A DNA stretch of 64,000 nt from Mortierella sp. BCC40632 (GCA_011634665.1 WAEK01000003.1:3235501-3299500), one strand, 5' to 3'; positions 11,737 through 23,039 are shown, numbered from the stretch's first letter. Made by a program: numbers and translations. The notes: generated by a model from the sequence alone, not told the origin.

Positions 11737-12201
11737 GGTTCGTGGAGTATGGAAGAGACGATGGTCTAGCAGCTGGAGGACGCTATGGCTTCATCGAGGG
11801 TCGAGTCATGGGCTGCGAAAAAGGCTTTGAGCTCTCTCGTGAGGTTGGCTACTACTCTGGCTGTGCCCAACTCTGGAAATTAATGGCTTCCCAGGCTCCC
11901 GACCGAATCTCGGACAAGTAAGACAGCGTTTCTTTTCTTTCATAAGACGCTCGATGTTCTTCTTGGATAGTTGTTACTTACTAATACCTGTTAACGTTTT
12001 AACCTTGTGTGGGATCCTAGAACGATGAAAAAGATCAACTCTCTATTAGATCTCATCAACTCCTTTCCGCGCGAGAACCAACTCAACGACGATGTAATTG
12101 CATTGTTGGATAGGATCCGAGGCAAGTTCAAAACAGTTGCGTCTGCACTTCAGTCACCAGAGCGATATGCAGACCAACCAAAAGGCAAGATGTTTTACTG
12201 A
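11546..12201 (+). CDS. LTO1: LTO1 homologue (ORAOV1/Yae1-type iron-sulfur delivery adaptor)
   Basis: Exons 11546-11610, 11738-11917 and 12021-12201 give about 141 aa. Exon 2 has the repeating deca-Gly-x3-Gly pattern of the Yae1 N-terminal domain: GLAAGGRYGFIEGRVMGCEK, then GFELSREVGYYSG. In yeast and humans LTO1 binds YAE1 and recruits the ABC protein Rli1/ABCE1 to the cytosolic iron-sulfur targeting complex; that role is assigned by family. The C-terminus reads KMFY and not the usual acidic-Trp targeting tail, so recruitment may differ. Intron 1 is odd: its last 32 bases are a nearly pure A-run followed by TAG, with no pyrimidine tract (see findings). The ATG follows another A-run. Confidence 0.82.
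11702..11734 (+). repeat. Poly(A) run abutting an intron acceptor
   Basis: About 32 consecutive A residues at the 3' end of LTO1 intron 1, immediately followed by TAG and exon 2. Confidence 0.9.
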
Positions 12202-12822
12202 AGAGGGCTTCCTCCAGTATGATGCAACAGGATGTAACAGATGTTTCTCAACGGAAAAGACAGTTGTTGCATTCAGGCGCGCCCCACCGCATTGCATTTT
12301 CCAGTCCAATGTCGCCAAACGACAGTGGTCCTTGCAAAGCGAGAGCATGCCATGGCAGTGTCACTAGGGCACTCTCGTAGATCAATAGAGTGGATGACAA
12401 GAGTATCTGTTGTAGTTCAGGTACGGTCGGTATCCAGGCAGGGTGTCATTCAACATATCCAGGTGCGTCCTTCAATGTCCTTTTCTGACAATAAAAATAG
12501 CACGTGGTTGACTGATCAAAGTGCCCCGTGCGCGAGGTAGAAACTGAAGGCACGAATCCAGGAAATGGTGCTGCTCAAAGAGCCGAATGTGCTTTATCTT
12601 TCAGGAGGTAGTCGTGTCTCTTACTAGCCTTTGACTCTTGTGCGTTCCTTATGATGCTGTGAAGCGACCTAAAAAAAAAATGAGCCTGTCTGATCAGGGA
12701 GTCTACTGTTACAATGAGATCAGGACTTGAGCCAAGGGGGGGATGCGGAAGTCAAGGTCCATTTTCTTCATCCCACTCCATCCCATTCTATTCGATCTTT
12801 CGATGCAACCAGGACAAAAACA
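12202..12822. other. Nox upstream region
   Basis: 620 bp between LTO1 and Nox. No recognised gene; the short frames here have no motif. An open frame continues upstream of the Nox ATG to 12727 but only through a TTG, so I treat 12727-12822 as leader. Confidence 0.4.
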
Positions 12823-13290
12823 ATGTCTATTGATGTGAACCATTCATCCGATGCCCAGGACCAGTCCATGCAAGGAAATGTCAATGCAGAACACTCCGAC
12901 TTTCAACACTGGTCAAAGACAGAAAAAATTGAGAGCACACCTGAGGACACCTGCCTGCCACAAGAGAAAAGTTCACTCAGACAACGTTCTCTGCAGGAGA
13001 TATCAAGGCCTGAAAATAATGCGAATGCCGATGCAGAAAAGAACAGCACCCTTCTATCTCCAAACCAGGATGATGCGACCTTGGGGAGTCTGCCTATGTC
13101 GCCAAGCCAACAAAGTATTGAAAGAGCTATTGCCCAAAAGTTTGCTACCCTTGGCATTCCACAGAAGCAATCTTGGAGAGTTCAGCTAGACAAGTATCTT
13201 CTTCACGAAGGTAAGCAACCAGTAAAAGCACATAAGGTCGTGCTAATTGAGTGTCCATCGAAGCCGCGCTTCCTTCCTTCCTTCCTTCCT

Positions 13291-13332
<42 letters not shown>

Positions 13333-15873
13333 ACAAGAATGAGTGTAACCTACTTTCTTATCCTTTGCTATCGACGCGTTGTCTACTAGGTCCACGAGTG
13401 TTGTTTCTCTGTTTGTGGAGCTTGCTTCAGGGACTTATCTTCTACTTCAGTTTTGAGATCTACAATCGTTCTCTACACTACTCCCAGGTTCGCTCCGTAC
13501 TCGGCCTCACATTGGGCATCTCTCGAGGAGCAGCAGCCGTGATCAACTTTGACTGTGCGTTGATTTTATTCTCTGTATGCAGGAACCTCATCTCGCTCCT
13601 GAGATCAACATTCTTGAACGATATTGTGCCCTTTGACAAGAATATTGTCTTCCACAAAACGGTGGCCTGGTCTATCGTCCTATTCTCTGTCATTCATAGT
13701 GTCGCTCATTATGTCAACTATTACCAGCTCGAGATGAAGGACGCCGCTGATCAGACCATTCCGACCGGTAGTAAGAGGACAGCTCAGTCAATGGCGTTCC
13801 TGACAGGTCCAGGTGCGACAGGTCATATCCTAGCCCTCATTCTCTTCTTAATGGTTACTTCATCTGTAGGCAAGTTGCTTTGTCTCTTTATTTTTCCAAT
13901 GACCGATATCAATCTCGTTTCTGGGAGAGGGTTGTTGTAGACTAACGGATATTCACATTCACATTCACACACTCTCTCCTTCACTCTCTCCTATCCACCC
14001 AACAGAACGTGTTCGTCGGAAAGGTTTCGAGATCTTTTGGTACACCCACCATCTCTTTATCCTCTTCTTTGTCGTCCTCATGATTCATGGTGTATTCTGC
14101 TTTATCCGAGCCGATACAGAGCCTTTCTGTAGGGGATCTCCAGGATCATACAAGTTCATCCTAGGCTCACTCCTTTTCTACATTCTTGAACGAGCTATTC
14201 GTGAAATCCGAGCTCGACAGTCAACAGCAATCTCCAAGATTGTCCTCCATCCATCCAAGGTGGTTGAGGTACAGCTGAAGAAGGCTGATTTCCGAGCCAA
14301 GGCTGGCCAGTATGTGTTCTTGAATTGCCCGGACCTCTCCATGTTCGAGTGGCACCCTTTCACGATTACTTCTGCACCTGAAGAGGATTATGTCAGTGTT
14401 CATATTCGGATTGTTGGAGACTGGACAAGTGCTTTTGCAAGTCGACTCGGGTGCTCCTTTGATGATGAGCAACAATTCTGGATCGAGGCTATGACAAACA
14501 ATCTATCCGTCAATGGAGACTATGGATCAATGGCAGAGGGGTCAAGCACGAGTGTGGCAACGAACAGCCTTTATCCATTGGACCCTGCTGGAGTAGGAGC
14601 AACGACAAGATCAGGATCAGAATCAGAATCATGGATAGGCGCAAAACCTCGAGCAAGCACCTCAGGTAGGAAAAAAATCCAGCTCACGAGCTCGGATTCG
14701 ATCACATTCGTAGCAATTATGGCAATTCTGCATTGGTCGCATTAATCATGCAAGAGCCCTAACCGACTGATTACCCAGTCCCTCCCGAGTGCATTAGACG
14801 TGGGATGGTGGATGCCTTGACACTTCCACGAGTTTTGCTGGATGGACCGTATGGGTCTCCAAGCGAGGATGCATTTAATTATGAAATCGCTGTGCTTGTC
14901 GGTGCAGGCATTGGAGTAACACCATTTGCAAGTGTGTTGAAGCACATTTGGTACAGTGTGATGCAACCGACAAAAATCATTACCCTCCGAAAGGTGTACT
15001 TCTTTTGGGTTTGTCGAGACAGAGATGTAAGGAACAAAAACGTTTGAGGAGAAAAAAGGAGCCTTTAGTAACCTTAACTGCAAGACTATGCTCTTGTAGC
15101 CAAACGCTAAGATGTCAAAACGCGATCTCTCTTTCTTTGAATGGCACTAGGCGTTTGAGTGGTTCCAGGACCTGTTAATTGCATTAGAAGAACAAAACAT
15201 GTCTGATTTTCTGGAAATCCGATCTTATCTCACAGGCGAATTGGGTGCCGAGGAGATGAACATTATCCTAACAGAGGCTAGAGAGGCAGCTGCCGCTACT
15301 GCCGCACGTCACCTACGTAGAAAGTACCGAGAGAGTGATAGCGATATCCCAAGTAGTGACCATGACCGAGACCAAGAACCAACGCTCAAGAGTAAATCAC
15401 ATGAAACTCTCTCTGGTATGCAACAACCCCACGATGAATACTTCACTCTAGCATCCCTCTTTCTGTAGACGGATACACTTGGTGAAGGTGCCTTGTACTA
15501 ATTGTTATCCAAATAATCTTATCCAAAAAGGTCGTGATCGGGACGCGATTACCGGGTTGAGATCTCCAACATATTATGGACGACCAAACTTTGACAGAAT
15601 CTTTGAGGAGCTCTCTCAAGCACATCCAAGAGAAAACGGTCAAGTGGGGGTCTTCTTTTGCGGACCAAAACCACTTGGCAAGACCATCCATCGGTGCGCA
15701 CGAAAGTACAAGTTTAAATTCCACAAAGGTAATCGAGAGTGACAAAGAGGTGATATGGAGGCTCGCGGATCTTGCACTTCATTGAACAAACACATGGATG
15801 TAGAGCGGAAACACAAAGTAACATGATTCTTATCATCTTTTCTGCAATCGTGAATATTATAGAGAACTTTTGA
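12823..15873 (+). CDS. nox: NADPH oxidase (fungal NoxA/B type), intact outer copy
   Basis: Seven exons (12823-13210, 13390-13869, 14006-14665, 14779-15026, 15151-15415, 15531-15728, 15863-15873) give about 749 aa. A Ser/Gln-rich 129-aa N-terminal extension has no EF-hand. The ferric-reductase-type membrane domain carries two His pairs: FHKT...VIH (14 apart, about 218/232) and THHLF...MIHG (13 apart, about 304/317), the four haem ligands. The FAD motif HPFTITSAPEEDYVSVHIR is at about 406, then LLDGPYGSPSED (about 530), the NADPH site VGAGIGVTPFAS (about 551), FFCGPKPLG (about 723) and the canonical tail KFHKENF. The last four codons sit on an 11-nt terminal exon. Intron 2 looks GC-AG (GCAAGT donor). 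A Ser/Gly-rich insert of about 60 aa lies inside the FAD domain. The enzyme moves electrons from NADPH across the membrane to oxygen, making superoxide. The exon 5-6 join is the least certain. Confidence 0.9.
13265..13331 (+). repeat. (TTCC)n followed by poly(T), in Nox intron 1
   Basis: Five TTCC units followed by about 40 T residues inside the first Nox intron. Confidence 0.9.
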
Positions 15874-16104
15874 AGCGATAGCAAACCACTCAATTCATAA
15901 AGAGAGCCTCTTCATCCTATCCGGCTTGTATTTTCTTTTTTTCCTTCTGCACTTTTCTAACCTCTGAATTTGATCTTTCCACTCGTATCCTGATCCATAC
16001 ATCTTTTGGGCCAACGTCTTACAAAAAAGATGGTGGATTGATTTATTGTGGTATACGAGACCTATTGTTCCCCTCTCCCCTCTCCCCCTCCAGAAATAAA
16101 GGGA
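15874..16104. other. Tail-to-tail spacer of Nox and H1
   Basis: 231 bp between the Nox stop and the H1 stop. It starts with AGCGATAGCAAACCA just after the Nox stop, a string whose diverged copies recur downstream of every Nox relic in the array, so it marks the unit boundary. Confidence 0.7.
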
Positions 16105-18105
16105 TTAATAAACGTCAGTTGCGTCAAAGCTCAGAGTTTTTGTAATCTCCTTGCCATCTAGAACTACACAAGCCTTGATCTCGGACAATCCAAAGTACAT
16201 TTTGAAAGTAATGTTTTTCTATGCCAAGCCAAGTGAGAATAGATTATTAGTCTCTCATCTCTCATTTATCATTCTCAATTCAATGCCCGTTGCCTCAATC
16301 TTCTTACAACAACTTACCGATTCCTTGTCAGTAGCAGAGAACGGAACTCCAAGATCAAGAACAGCCAACTGGAACATTCCATTGGAGGTCGTGTAATCCG
16401 GTGGTGTGCTATCGCCATCAAAGGCATAGATTGGGATACAGCCAGTCGTATTGTATGTCTTGTGCAACAGAAGCTCCTTTTCTAAGCAATTGTCCACTTC
16501 AATTTTTTGACCTTTCTTGACCATCAATGAGAATCGATCTGTGCATTTCCAGCCTGTTGGAAGTTTCACACGCAAATGAGCGGGGTCCTTGCCTTCTCTA
16601 AAGTCCATCAGAACACAAACTCCGTACCAGCGACGAGAGATGCGCGCTGTTACAATCTTGGGATTGAGTCCTGCATAGACTGCACCCCGGACCACTGCAA
16701 GCTCAGGTCGAGGAGGGACAAAGATTTGTCTAACCTGTGTAGTGAACCTCTCTCTAGTGCGCCTCAGGAGGTACTCTGATGATCCAAATCCACCTACCAA
16801 CAGGATAGTAGAGCAGGTCACTGCGCCTGACAGCTGCTGTTGAATCAACTCTAACACCTGGTCAACCACAGGGTCAAAGACCTTCTTTTTCAATTCCTCA
16901 CAGTCGAGTCTCAGAGCACCTTCGTCAATGCCCAGCTCATCCTCATCGAGGACCTCATCGAAGCATGGGTTAGAGGGAAGATCCAGGTAGTGGTCGTTCT
17001 CCCCATCAAAGAGAGGCTTGACCTCGTCGGCAAACCGGTCGACCATTTTGGACAAAACCTTTTCTGGGAGAGTTATTCCTTGTCGACGGAATTTCTCTTC
17101 CACAAGCTTTCTCAGGTTATGATCAACGAAAACAGATCCGCAGGTGCCTCCGTGACCCTTGGTTACTTCCGAAAGTTTCCTTCCTGCAGTTGTTTCGTTG
17201 ATTTCATAGACAATTAGATCGACTGTGCCTCCTCCTGCATCACAAATCATGAATCTGTCCTTGTTTTTGAGACTGAATTGCTCACACTTCAGTTCACAAT
17301 AAAGTGCTGCTGCCTCTGGCTCTGTGACTAACATGAGTCGAGCGGGGTGGTCCTCTTTGGTGATGAGATTTGCTTGGATAGCAGCCAACCGCATAGCGTT
17401 CTTGGCCTTGTCGGACCACATGGCGGGAACTGTCAGACAATAGCGGAACTTATTAGCTGTGAATCCTCCTCCAAACCCACTCAGGATCTTATCCTTGATG
17501 TATTCATGTAGAGCTTCCAGGTAATCTGCAATGGCCTTGATAGTGCCAACACTGAGATCTGTCTTGTTTCTGATATAGCCCTCGTCCAGCCGAAGCTTAT
17601 ACTGTTGCAAGAGAGCCTGGTTGCGAGCCCTTCGTTCGGCCGCAAGTTTGGCTTGCCATCCCCAAGTGACGAGTTTGGGTTCTGTTTCCTTTGTATCCCT
17701 CATCCTTTCTCTCCACCCCCATGACACTAGCCGATGCTCCTTTTCTTCCAATTCGTAGAGACTGAGGGTAGGTGTTTTTGCATACTTTGCTGGCTGTTTG
17801 GGCCTAGAAAAGTTGGGACAATACAGCAGAGGTGAGAGTCTGTCTGCCAGCCCAAAGCAACAAGGGGCTCCAGATTTACGGGGAGACTTACCAGGTTGTG
17901 ATGTCGATAACTTCATTCTTGACATCATCAACGTAAGCGTACGAGCAACCCCTAGTTCACAAGATGACCATGTCTCCCATGGTGAGTACGCAAGGTGTTG
18001 AACAAGAGAAAGCAGTCCAAAGCGTAAACATGGAACCTACGAAAAAGTCGTTCCAAAGTCGATGCCGACAACGATAGGATAGTCTTTGAGGTTGAATCTT
18101 GACAT
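16105..18105 (-). CDS. HSPA12-like Hsp70-family ATPase, array copy H1
   Basis: Exons 18105-18041, 17951-17892, 17803-16318 and 16218-16105 give about 574 aa. It has the actin/Hsp70 ATPase signatures: phosphate-1 GIDFGTTFS (14-22), TVPAMWSDKA (165-174), connect-1 EPEAAALY (202-209), phosphate-2 CDAGGGTVDL (228-237) and adenosine motif VGGFGSSEY (377-385). A charged insert between residues 55 and 90 carries a tandem SWGW (68-71) and TWGW (87-90). After RRWYG (432-436) comes a variable beta-rich C-terminus of about 140 aa in place of the canonical Hsp70 substrate-binding domain, which is the HSPA12-like layout. There is no signal peptide, so it is presumably cytosolic. H1 combines features of both array subgroups: ITKEDHPARL as in H2-H5, a 60-nt exon 2 as in H6-H9. 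It is tail-to-tail with the intact Nox. Confidence 0.9.
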
Positions 18106-18984
18106 GACGATACACTTGTCGAGTCTGTCAGAACCTTAGACTGCCAAGGGTTGGTCCGATAATTGGAGGAACAAGAGGTTTTGAGTCAAGTCGAGCGGCC
18201 AGGAAGGCAGAGCAAGGCTGGGCAGTGCAACACAAAATAGAAGAGGGAGGGTTGGACAGAGCAGGGCTTGGGCTGAACTGGGCAGTGCAGTGTGGGACAG
18301 GACAGGGCAAAGCAAGACAAAACAGAGGGGGGGGGGAGGGCAAAGGCAAGGGGTGGGGAAAGGGAGGAAGTCAAGAAAGGAGGAAAACAAACAACCCGTA
18401 CCCTTTGGCCTTTTATATGGCTCAACCAAGGCCTGTGCGATGTCAGCAGACTTGAGCAATGTGCTGTGGAGGCACTTTCCACGTACAGCCTAATAGAGGA
18501 TGCTTGGACCCGTAAACCACCGCGTTGGTGGTTTGTGCTCAGTTTCTAAAGTTAAGGTATCCCGCCCCAGCTCATTCCAATCCAAGGACAGCCCCGGGTG
18601 TTGAGGTGGCGAGACTGCTATCCTGGACAAGCAAGCAAGACAAAGACTCTTCTGATGGTACACAAAGCTGCGAGAGCCACCTCCAGCTCTGGGTTTGTAC
18701 TGCAAATCGTTGATAATGTAGCGCCTCCGCTTGCGATCGAGTGTCGAGCCTCTCCCGCTTTGTTCATGCTTGCCACTTTGCCAAGGCCCTATCAAAGTCG
18801 CCCAGCTGCAACAAAAGTCATTGTGATGCTAGGGGAATGGAATAGGAGAGTAGGAGCGACCCTTGGTGGAAAAAAAAAATGGTGCAGGCACTTCCCACCC
18901 AACAACTTGCATGAACGGGACCAAGCAGGTCTGCACAGATAGACTTTGTGGTACACCTCTTTCATGCACACACCCGCCGAACAA
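18106..18984. other. H1 upstream region
   Basis: Purine-rich on the plus strand (GGGGAGGGCAAAGG) up to about 18400, then a TATA block, then low-similarity sequence leading into the FMO relic. Frames here are low-complexity. Confidence 0.5.
18410..18417 (-). promoter_or_regulatory. TATA box of H1
   Basis: TATAAAAG on the minus strand, about 305 bp upstream of the H1 ATG and within a block (CCTTTTATATGGCTCAACC) that recurs upstream of other array copies. Confidence 0.55.
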
Positions 18985-19330
18985 TTTCCTCCCAGACTTT
19001 TATTCCCACTGGCACGCGTTCATTATACTTCATCACTTCATCTCTCATTTCTTCATCTTGAAATGAATCCCAGAAAAGTCAACGGAAATGAAATCACATT
19101 GACGGTTGCCATTTTCGAGGCCTGAGAAGTCGCTTTGCAATCAGTACTTGAAACTCGATATATGACCTGGGACAACCAAATCCTAACCACGATTGGGTTG
19201 GCTCCTACGTAAAGACATTTGATACCTTTGTGAGTCCAAGATAGCACTCTACCCTGTAGAATCATTCGATAGATTTGGTAGGGAAGTGAACCAGCTTCAC
19301 CCCAGTAGATACCATCTATTTTTTTCACTC
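18985..19330 (+). pseudogene. FMO relic A (between H1 and H2)
   Basis: Decayed plus-strand similarity to the intact FMO. The leader CCCAGACTT matches 58280; AAATCCTAACCACGATTGGG matches the FMO intron 1 region near 58463; GATACCTTTGTGAGTCCAAG and AGCACTCTACCC match the part encoding FDAFEGPKWHSARW near 58925. Much of the gene between these blocks is deleted and no open frame survives. Confidence 0.65.
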
Positions 19331-19479
19331 CTCACCAACACGAAGACTGTCAATGCAGGACATTCAGACACTCTACACTAGCTAAAGGCTGTCTACTGCA
19401 TGGGAGATCACTCTTTCTAACGGTATCCTAGGCAGGGGATCGGAATCGAGAGCCCTCATAGTAGTGACGATTTTTATCT

Positions 19480-20420
19480 TGTCTCTTATCCTTTCTGGTC
19501 GCCTCGTCTGTGGTCAAGTCGCTTGGTCTCTATTCTCTTCAATCTTCTACAGCGATCTGTATCTGTTCTGCGAGCATATTGTTGTGGACTAACGATCGCT
19601 CGCACTCTCCAGTCTGTCGAACAGAGACGTGTTCGTCGGAGCTCTTTTTGTATACTCACTACTTTTTTTGCCTTAACTTTATTAAACCACGGCTCGTTCT
19701 GCCACAATCACGCCGATACGAGATTTAACTGGCTGATCCAATGATGAAATCTCACATCTGACAACTCGCGCTCTGATTAATGTTCTCCTTAACACCACTA
19801 GAGGGATAAGGGAACCGTGAAGTGAATAGCTACCACCTTTGATCAAACCACGAAATCGTCCTCAATGGACAAAGCGAGAAGCTTGCGTTGCTCCAGGAAA
19901 TATGACTCGTTGGAGGCGAAGCTCATGCTTAATTTTCTAGGACTCTGATGCCATCTCACAGCTAAGTCGAGAGCTGAAGATCCAGGTTTTCTCCAAATAT
20001 TGGCTAGAAATGTTGATGTTATCACCGTGATATATCATTCGAGAGACTCAGAATGGACCTTACTGAAGCTGTGATAACCGAGATCAAGGACCATTGGCCA
20101 AGAGTGGATACCCATATTGTGATCTCCAACATACTATGGACGACTCCAACATGGCAAACTCTTTAGGATACATTCTCGAGCGTACTGAAGAGAGAATAGG
20201 AAGGGCGAGTTTTCTTTTGCGGATCAAACCCGCTGAACAGCACCACGTGTCGTATGCACGGAAGAGCAGGCTCAAGTTCTACAAAGACAATTGAGAATGG
20301 ACGAAGGGTGATGGTCATAGATTCATTGAGTCATTGAACAGATACTCTGAGGTAGAGTCGAAACTCACAGTGAAAAGGCTCTTTTTGTTCACCCTGTAAT
20401 TATGAACTCTACAACGAGCT
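19480..20420 (+). pseudogene. Nox relic A (between H1 and H2)
   Basis: Blocks in the same order as the intact Nox: ACGTGTTCGTCGGAG (19627) matches the start of Nox exon 3 (ACGTGTTCGTCGGAA, 14007). Near 20120-20290, GATCTCCAACATACTATGGA and TTCTTTTGCGGATCAAA match exon 6 at 15560-15670. AGCTTCTGAGGAGATTGCAA (20418) matches the terminal-exon region at 15867. Stops and frameshifts break every frame. Confidence 0.75.
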
Positions 20421-20444
20421 TCTGAGGAGATTGCAAACCACACA

Positions 20445-20445
20445 A

Positions 20446-20513
<68 letters not shown>

Positions 20514-20521
20514 GAGAGAGA
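20445..20521 (+). repeat. (AC)n-(GA)n compound microsatellite
   Basis: About nine AC units followed by about 29 GA units, between Nox relic A and the 3' end of H2. Confidence 0.95.
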
Positions 20522-20708
20522 GCATATTCATTCCTCCAAATTTATGGTTTTTCTTTCTTTACTTAACACTTTCTCCTCCTTGAAGTCGATCTTCCCCTTG
20601 AATTCCGATTCATGCCATCCAAAACATTCTGGAAGTCAAAGCACGGAGGCATAATAGATACCTCTGGTTGTGTGATTGAGCTCGTTTTCGCTCTCCCACA
20701 AAGAGATC

Positions 20709-22766
20709 TTAGTAAACATCGTCTGCGTCAAATCGAAGAGTTGTTGTGGCCTCTTGGTCGTCTATCTTTGCTGTGACCTTGATCTCAGACAATCCAAAGT
20801 ACATTTTGAAAGTGTAAGTTATCTACCAGAGATCAATTGAAATAAGAGTTAATTATGTCATTCTCATTAGTTTTTTGCTATTTCCATACTCTCAGATAAC
20901 TTACCAAATCTCTCCCTTTGTAGTTGAATGGATACTCAAGATGAAATTCAGCCAACTTGATCATTCCACTGGAAGTTATATATTCTGGAGGAGTGCCATC
21001 GCCATCAAATGCATAGATGGGGATGCAGAGAACATTATCATTGTATTTCTCCCATCTGCTCATCTCTGTTTCTACGCATTCATCCACGTCGAGTTTTTGA
21101 CCTTTCTTGACCATCAACGAGAATCGATCTTTGCACTGCCAACCTTTGGGGTGTTCCACACGCATTGATATGGGATCTACATCTTCTCTAAAGTTCTTTA
21201 AAACCCTAATTCCATACCAACGACGGGAGATGCGTGCTGTCACAATCTTGGGATTGAGTCCTGCATACACTGCACCTCGGACCACTGCAAGTTCAGGTTG
21301 AGGAGGGACAAATATTTGACTGACTTGAGAAGAAAACCTCTTTCTGATGCACTCCAGGAGGTACTTTGACGATCCAAACCCTCCTACCAGTAAGATGGCG
21401 GAACATAACTTTGCATTTGATAGCTGCTGGTGGACCAGATTTAAAACTTTGTCAACAACAGGATCGAAGACCTTCTTTAGCTCTTCACGGTTTAGTGTAA
21501 TGGTGTCAGCCACGATTCCGGGGTGGTTTTTGTTGATCAGATTCACTGCACTCTGAAGAACAGGGAGATCCAAGAAATGATCTTCTTTTCCATCGAAAAG
21601 AGGTTTGACATCGTATGCAAACTTGTCGACCATCTTGTTTAAGTCGTTTTCTGGAATTGTCACTCCGTATCGACGGAACCTCTCTTCCAGAAGATTTCTC
21701 AGGTTTTGATCGACGAAAATTGATCCACAAACACTTCCATGACCCTTTGTCACCTCTGAGAGCTTTCGTCCTTCAGCTGTTTCGTTGATTTCGTAGACAA
21801 TAATGTCAACTGTGCCTCCACCTGCATCACAGACCATGAATCTGTCCTTATCCTTGAGGCTGAATTGATCACATTTCAGTTCACAATAAAGCGCTGCAGC
21901 CTCGGGTTCTATGACTAACATGAGTCGGGCAGGGTGATCCTCTTTGGTGATGAGTTTTGCTTGGATGGCAGCTAAGCGCATTGCATCCTTGGCCTTGTCG
22001 GACCAAATAGCAGGGACCGTCAGACAATAGCGGAACATACTGGACGTGAATCTGTCTCCGAAGTGGCTCAAGATTTCTTCCTTGATATACTCATGAAAAA
22101 GTTCCAGATAATCTGCAATGGCTTTGATGGTGTGGATGCTGAAATCTGTGTCATTTCGAGTATAGTCTTCGTTCAATCGAAGCTTGAATTGTTGTAGCAG
22201 TGACTGGTTGTGAGTTCTCCGTTGAGCCCCTAGCTTAGCTTGCCATCCCCACGAGACAAGTTTGGGCGCTTTTGGCCTGACATCGTCCCACTTCATTATT
22301 CTGGCTACCCAGGACGCCACCCGATACTCCATCTCGTCCGTTTCGTAAAGATTGAAAGTAGGTGTTTTAACATACTTTGTTGGTTGTTGTGGCCTAAAAG
22401 GATGACACAAGACAAACGAGTTGAAATCCTAGTTGGTACTGTGTAGCGTTGTGATGAGAAATTGGAGCGTACTCTGGGAATAAGGAGACTCTAGTGTGGA
22501 GTTCACAGGATAACCTACCAAGTTGTGATGTCAACAACTTGATTCTTGCCATCGTCATAGACCCATGAGCACCCACTAGTTCATGAGATGACCAACACTT
22601 TCACGGTGAGTCGTAGAGTACAAAAGAAGGAGATGCAAGAGAGGGCAAGAGAGGGCAAGAGAGGGCAAGAGAGGGTAAGAGAGCACAGGGACGGAACATA
22701 CGAAAAGGTCGTTCCAAAGTCGATACCAACGACAATAGGATAGTCTTTGGGGTTGAAGATTGGCAT
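20709..22766 (-). CDS. HSPA12-like Hsp70-family ATPase, array copy H2
   Basis: Exons 22766-22702, 22575-22519, 22393-20905 and 20822-20709 give about 574 aa. It starts MPIFNPKDYPIVVGIDFGTT; phosphate-2 CDAGGGTVDIIVYE and VGGFGSSKY are intact. It belongs to the TFNLYETDEME subgroup (H2-H5) with a 57-nt exon 2. The gene is a mosaic: its 5' exons and upstream DNA are nearly identical to H3, its last intron and last exons resemble H4 (YKGRDL before the intron), and the VEHPKGWQC segment resembles H9. Intron 1 contains a 10-bp minisatellite. Confidence 0.9.
22640..22681 (+). repeat. Ten-bp minisatellite (GAGAGGGCAA)n in H2 intron 1
   Basis: Four tandem units plus a variant one. The same array is in H3 intron 1 (about 26110-26160); shorter versions occur in H4 and H5. 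It marks common descent of these copies. Confidence 0.85.
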
Positions 22767-22916
22767 GTTGATGTCTTATTGGAGCTGTCAGCCTTAAGCT
22801 AGGTACAGAATTCGAGGAGGGAGGAGGGGTAAGGTGGAGCAAGGTGAGACGGGATAGGATTGGACAGGGCAAGGCAGGAGGACAGAGCAAGCAATAAAAA
22901 AATCCATGCCTCGAGC

Positions 22917-22924
22917 CTTTTATT
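22917..22924 (-). promoter_or_regulatory. TATA-like element of H2
   Basis: AATAAAAG on the minus strand about 150 bp from the H2 ATG, in the conserved GAGCCTTTTATTCAGCTCAA block shared with H3 (26418-26425). Confidence 0.45.
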
Positions 22925-23038
22925 CAGCTCAACCGGGGTCTGTGCGGTGTCACATGGTTTGGGCAAAGTGTTGTGAAGAAAAAAGAACGATGATCCTCAG
23001 AAGTAAAAACTGCTATAGCACAGGAGCAAGAAAAGGCA

Positions 23039-23039
<1 letters not shown>

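Noticed and set aside
12727..12822. Upstream extension of Nox to 12727
   Set aside because: It would start at TTG; the first ATG is at 12823.
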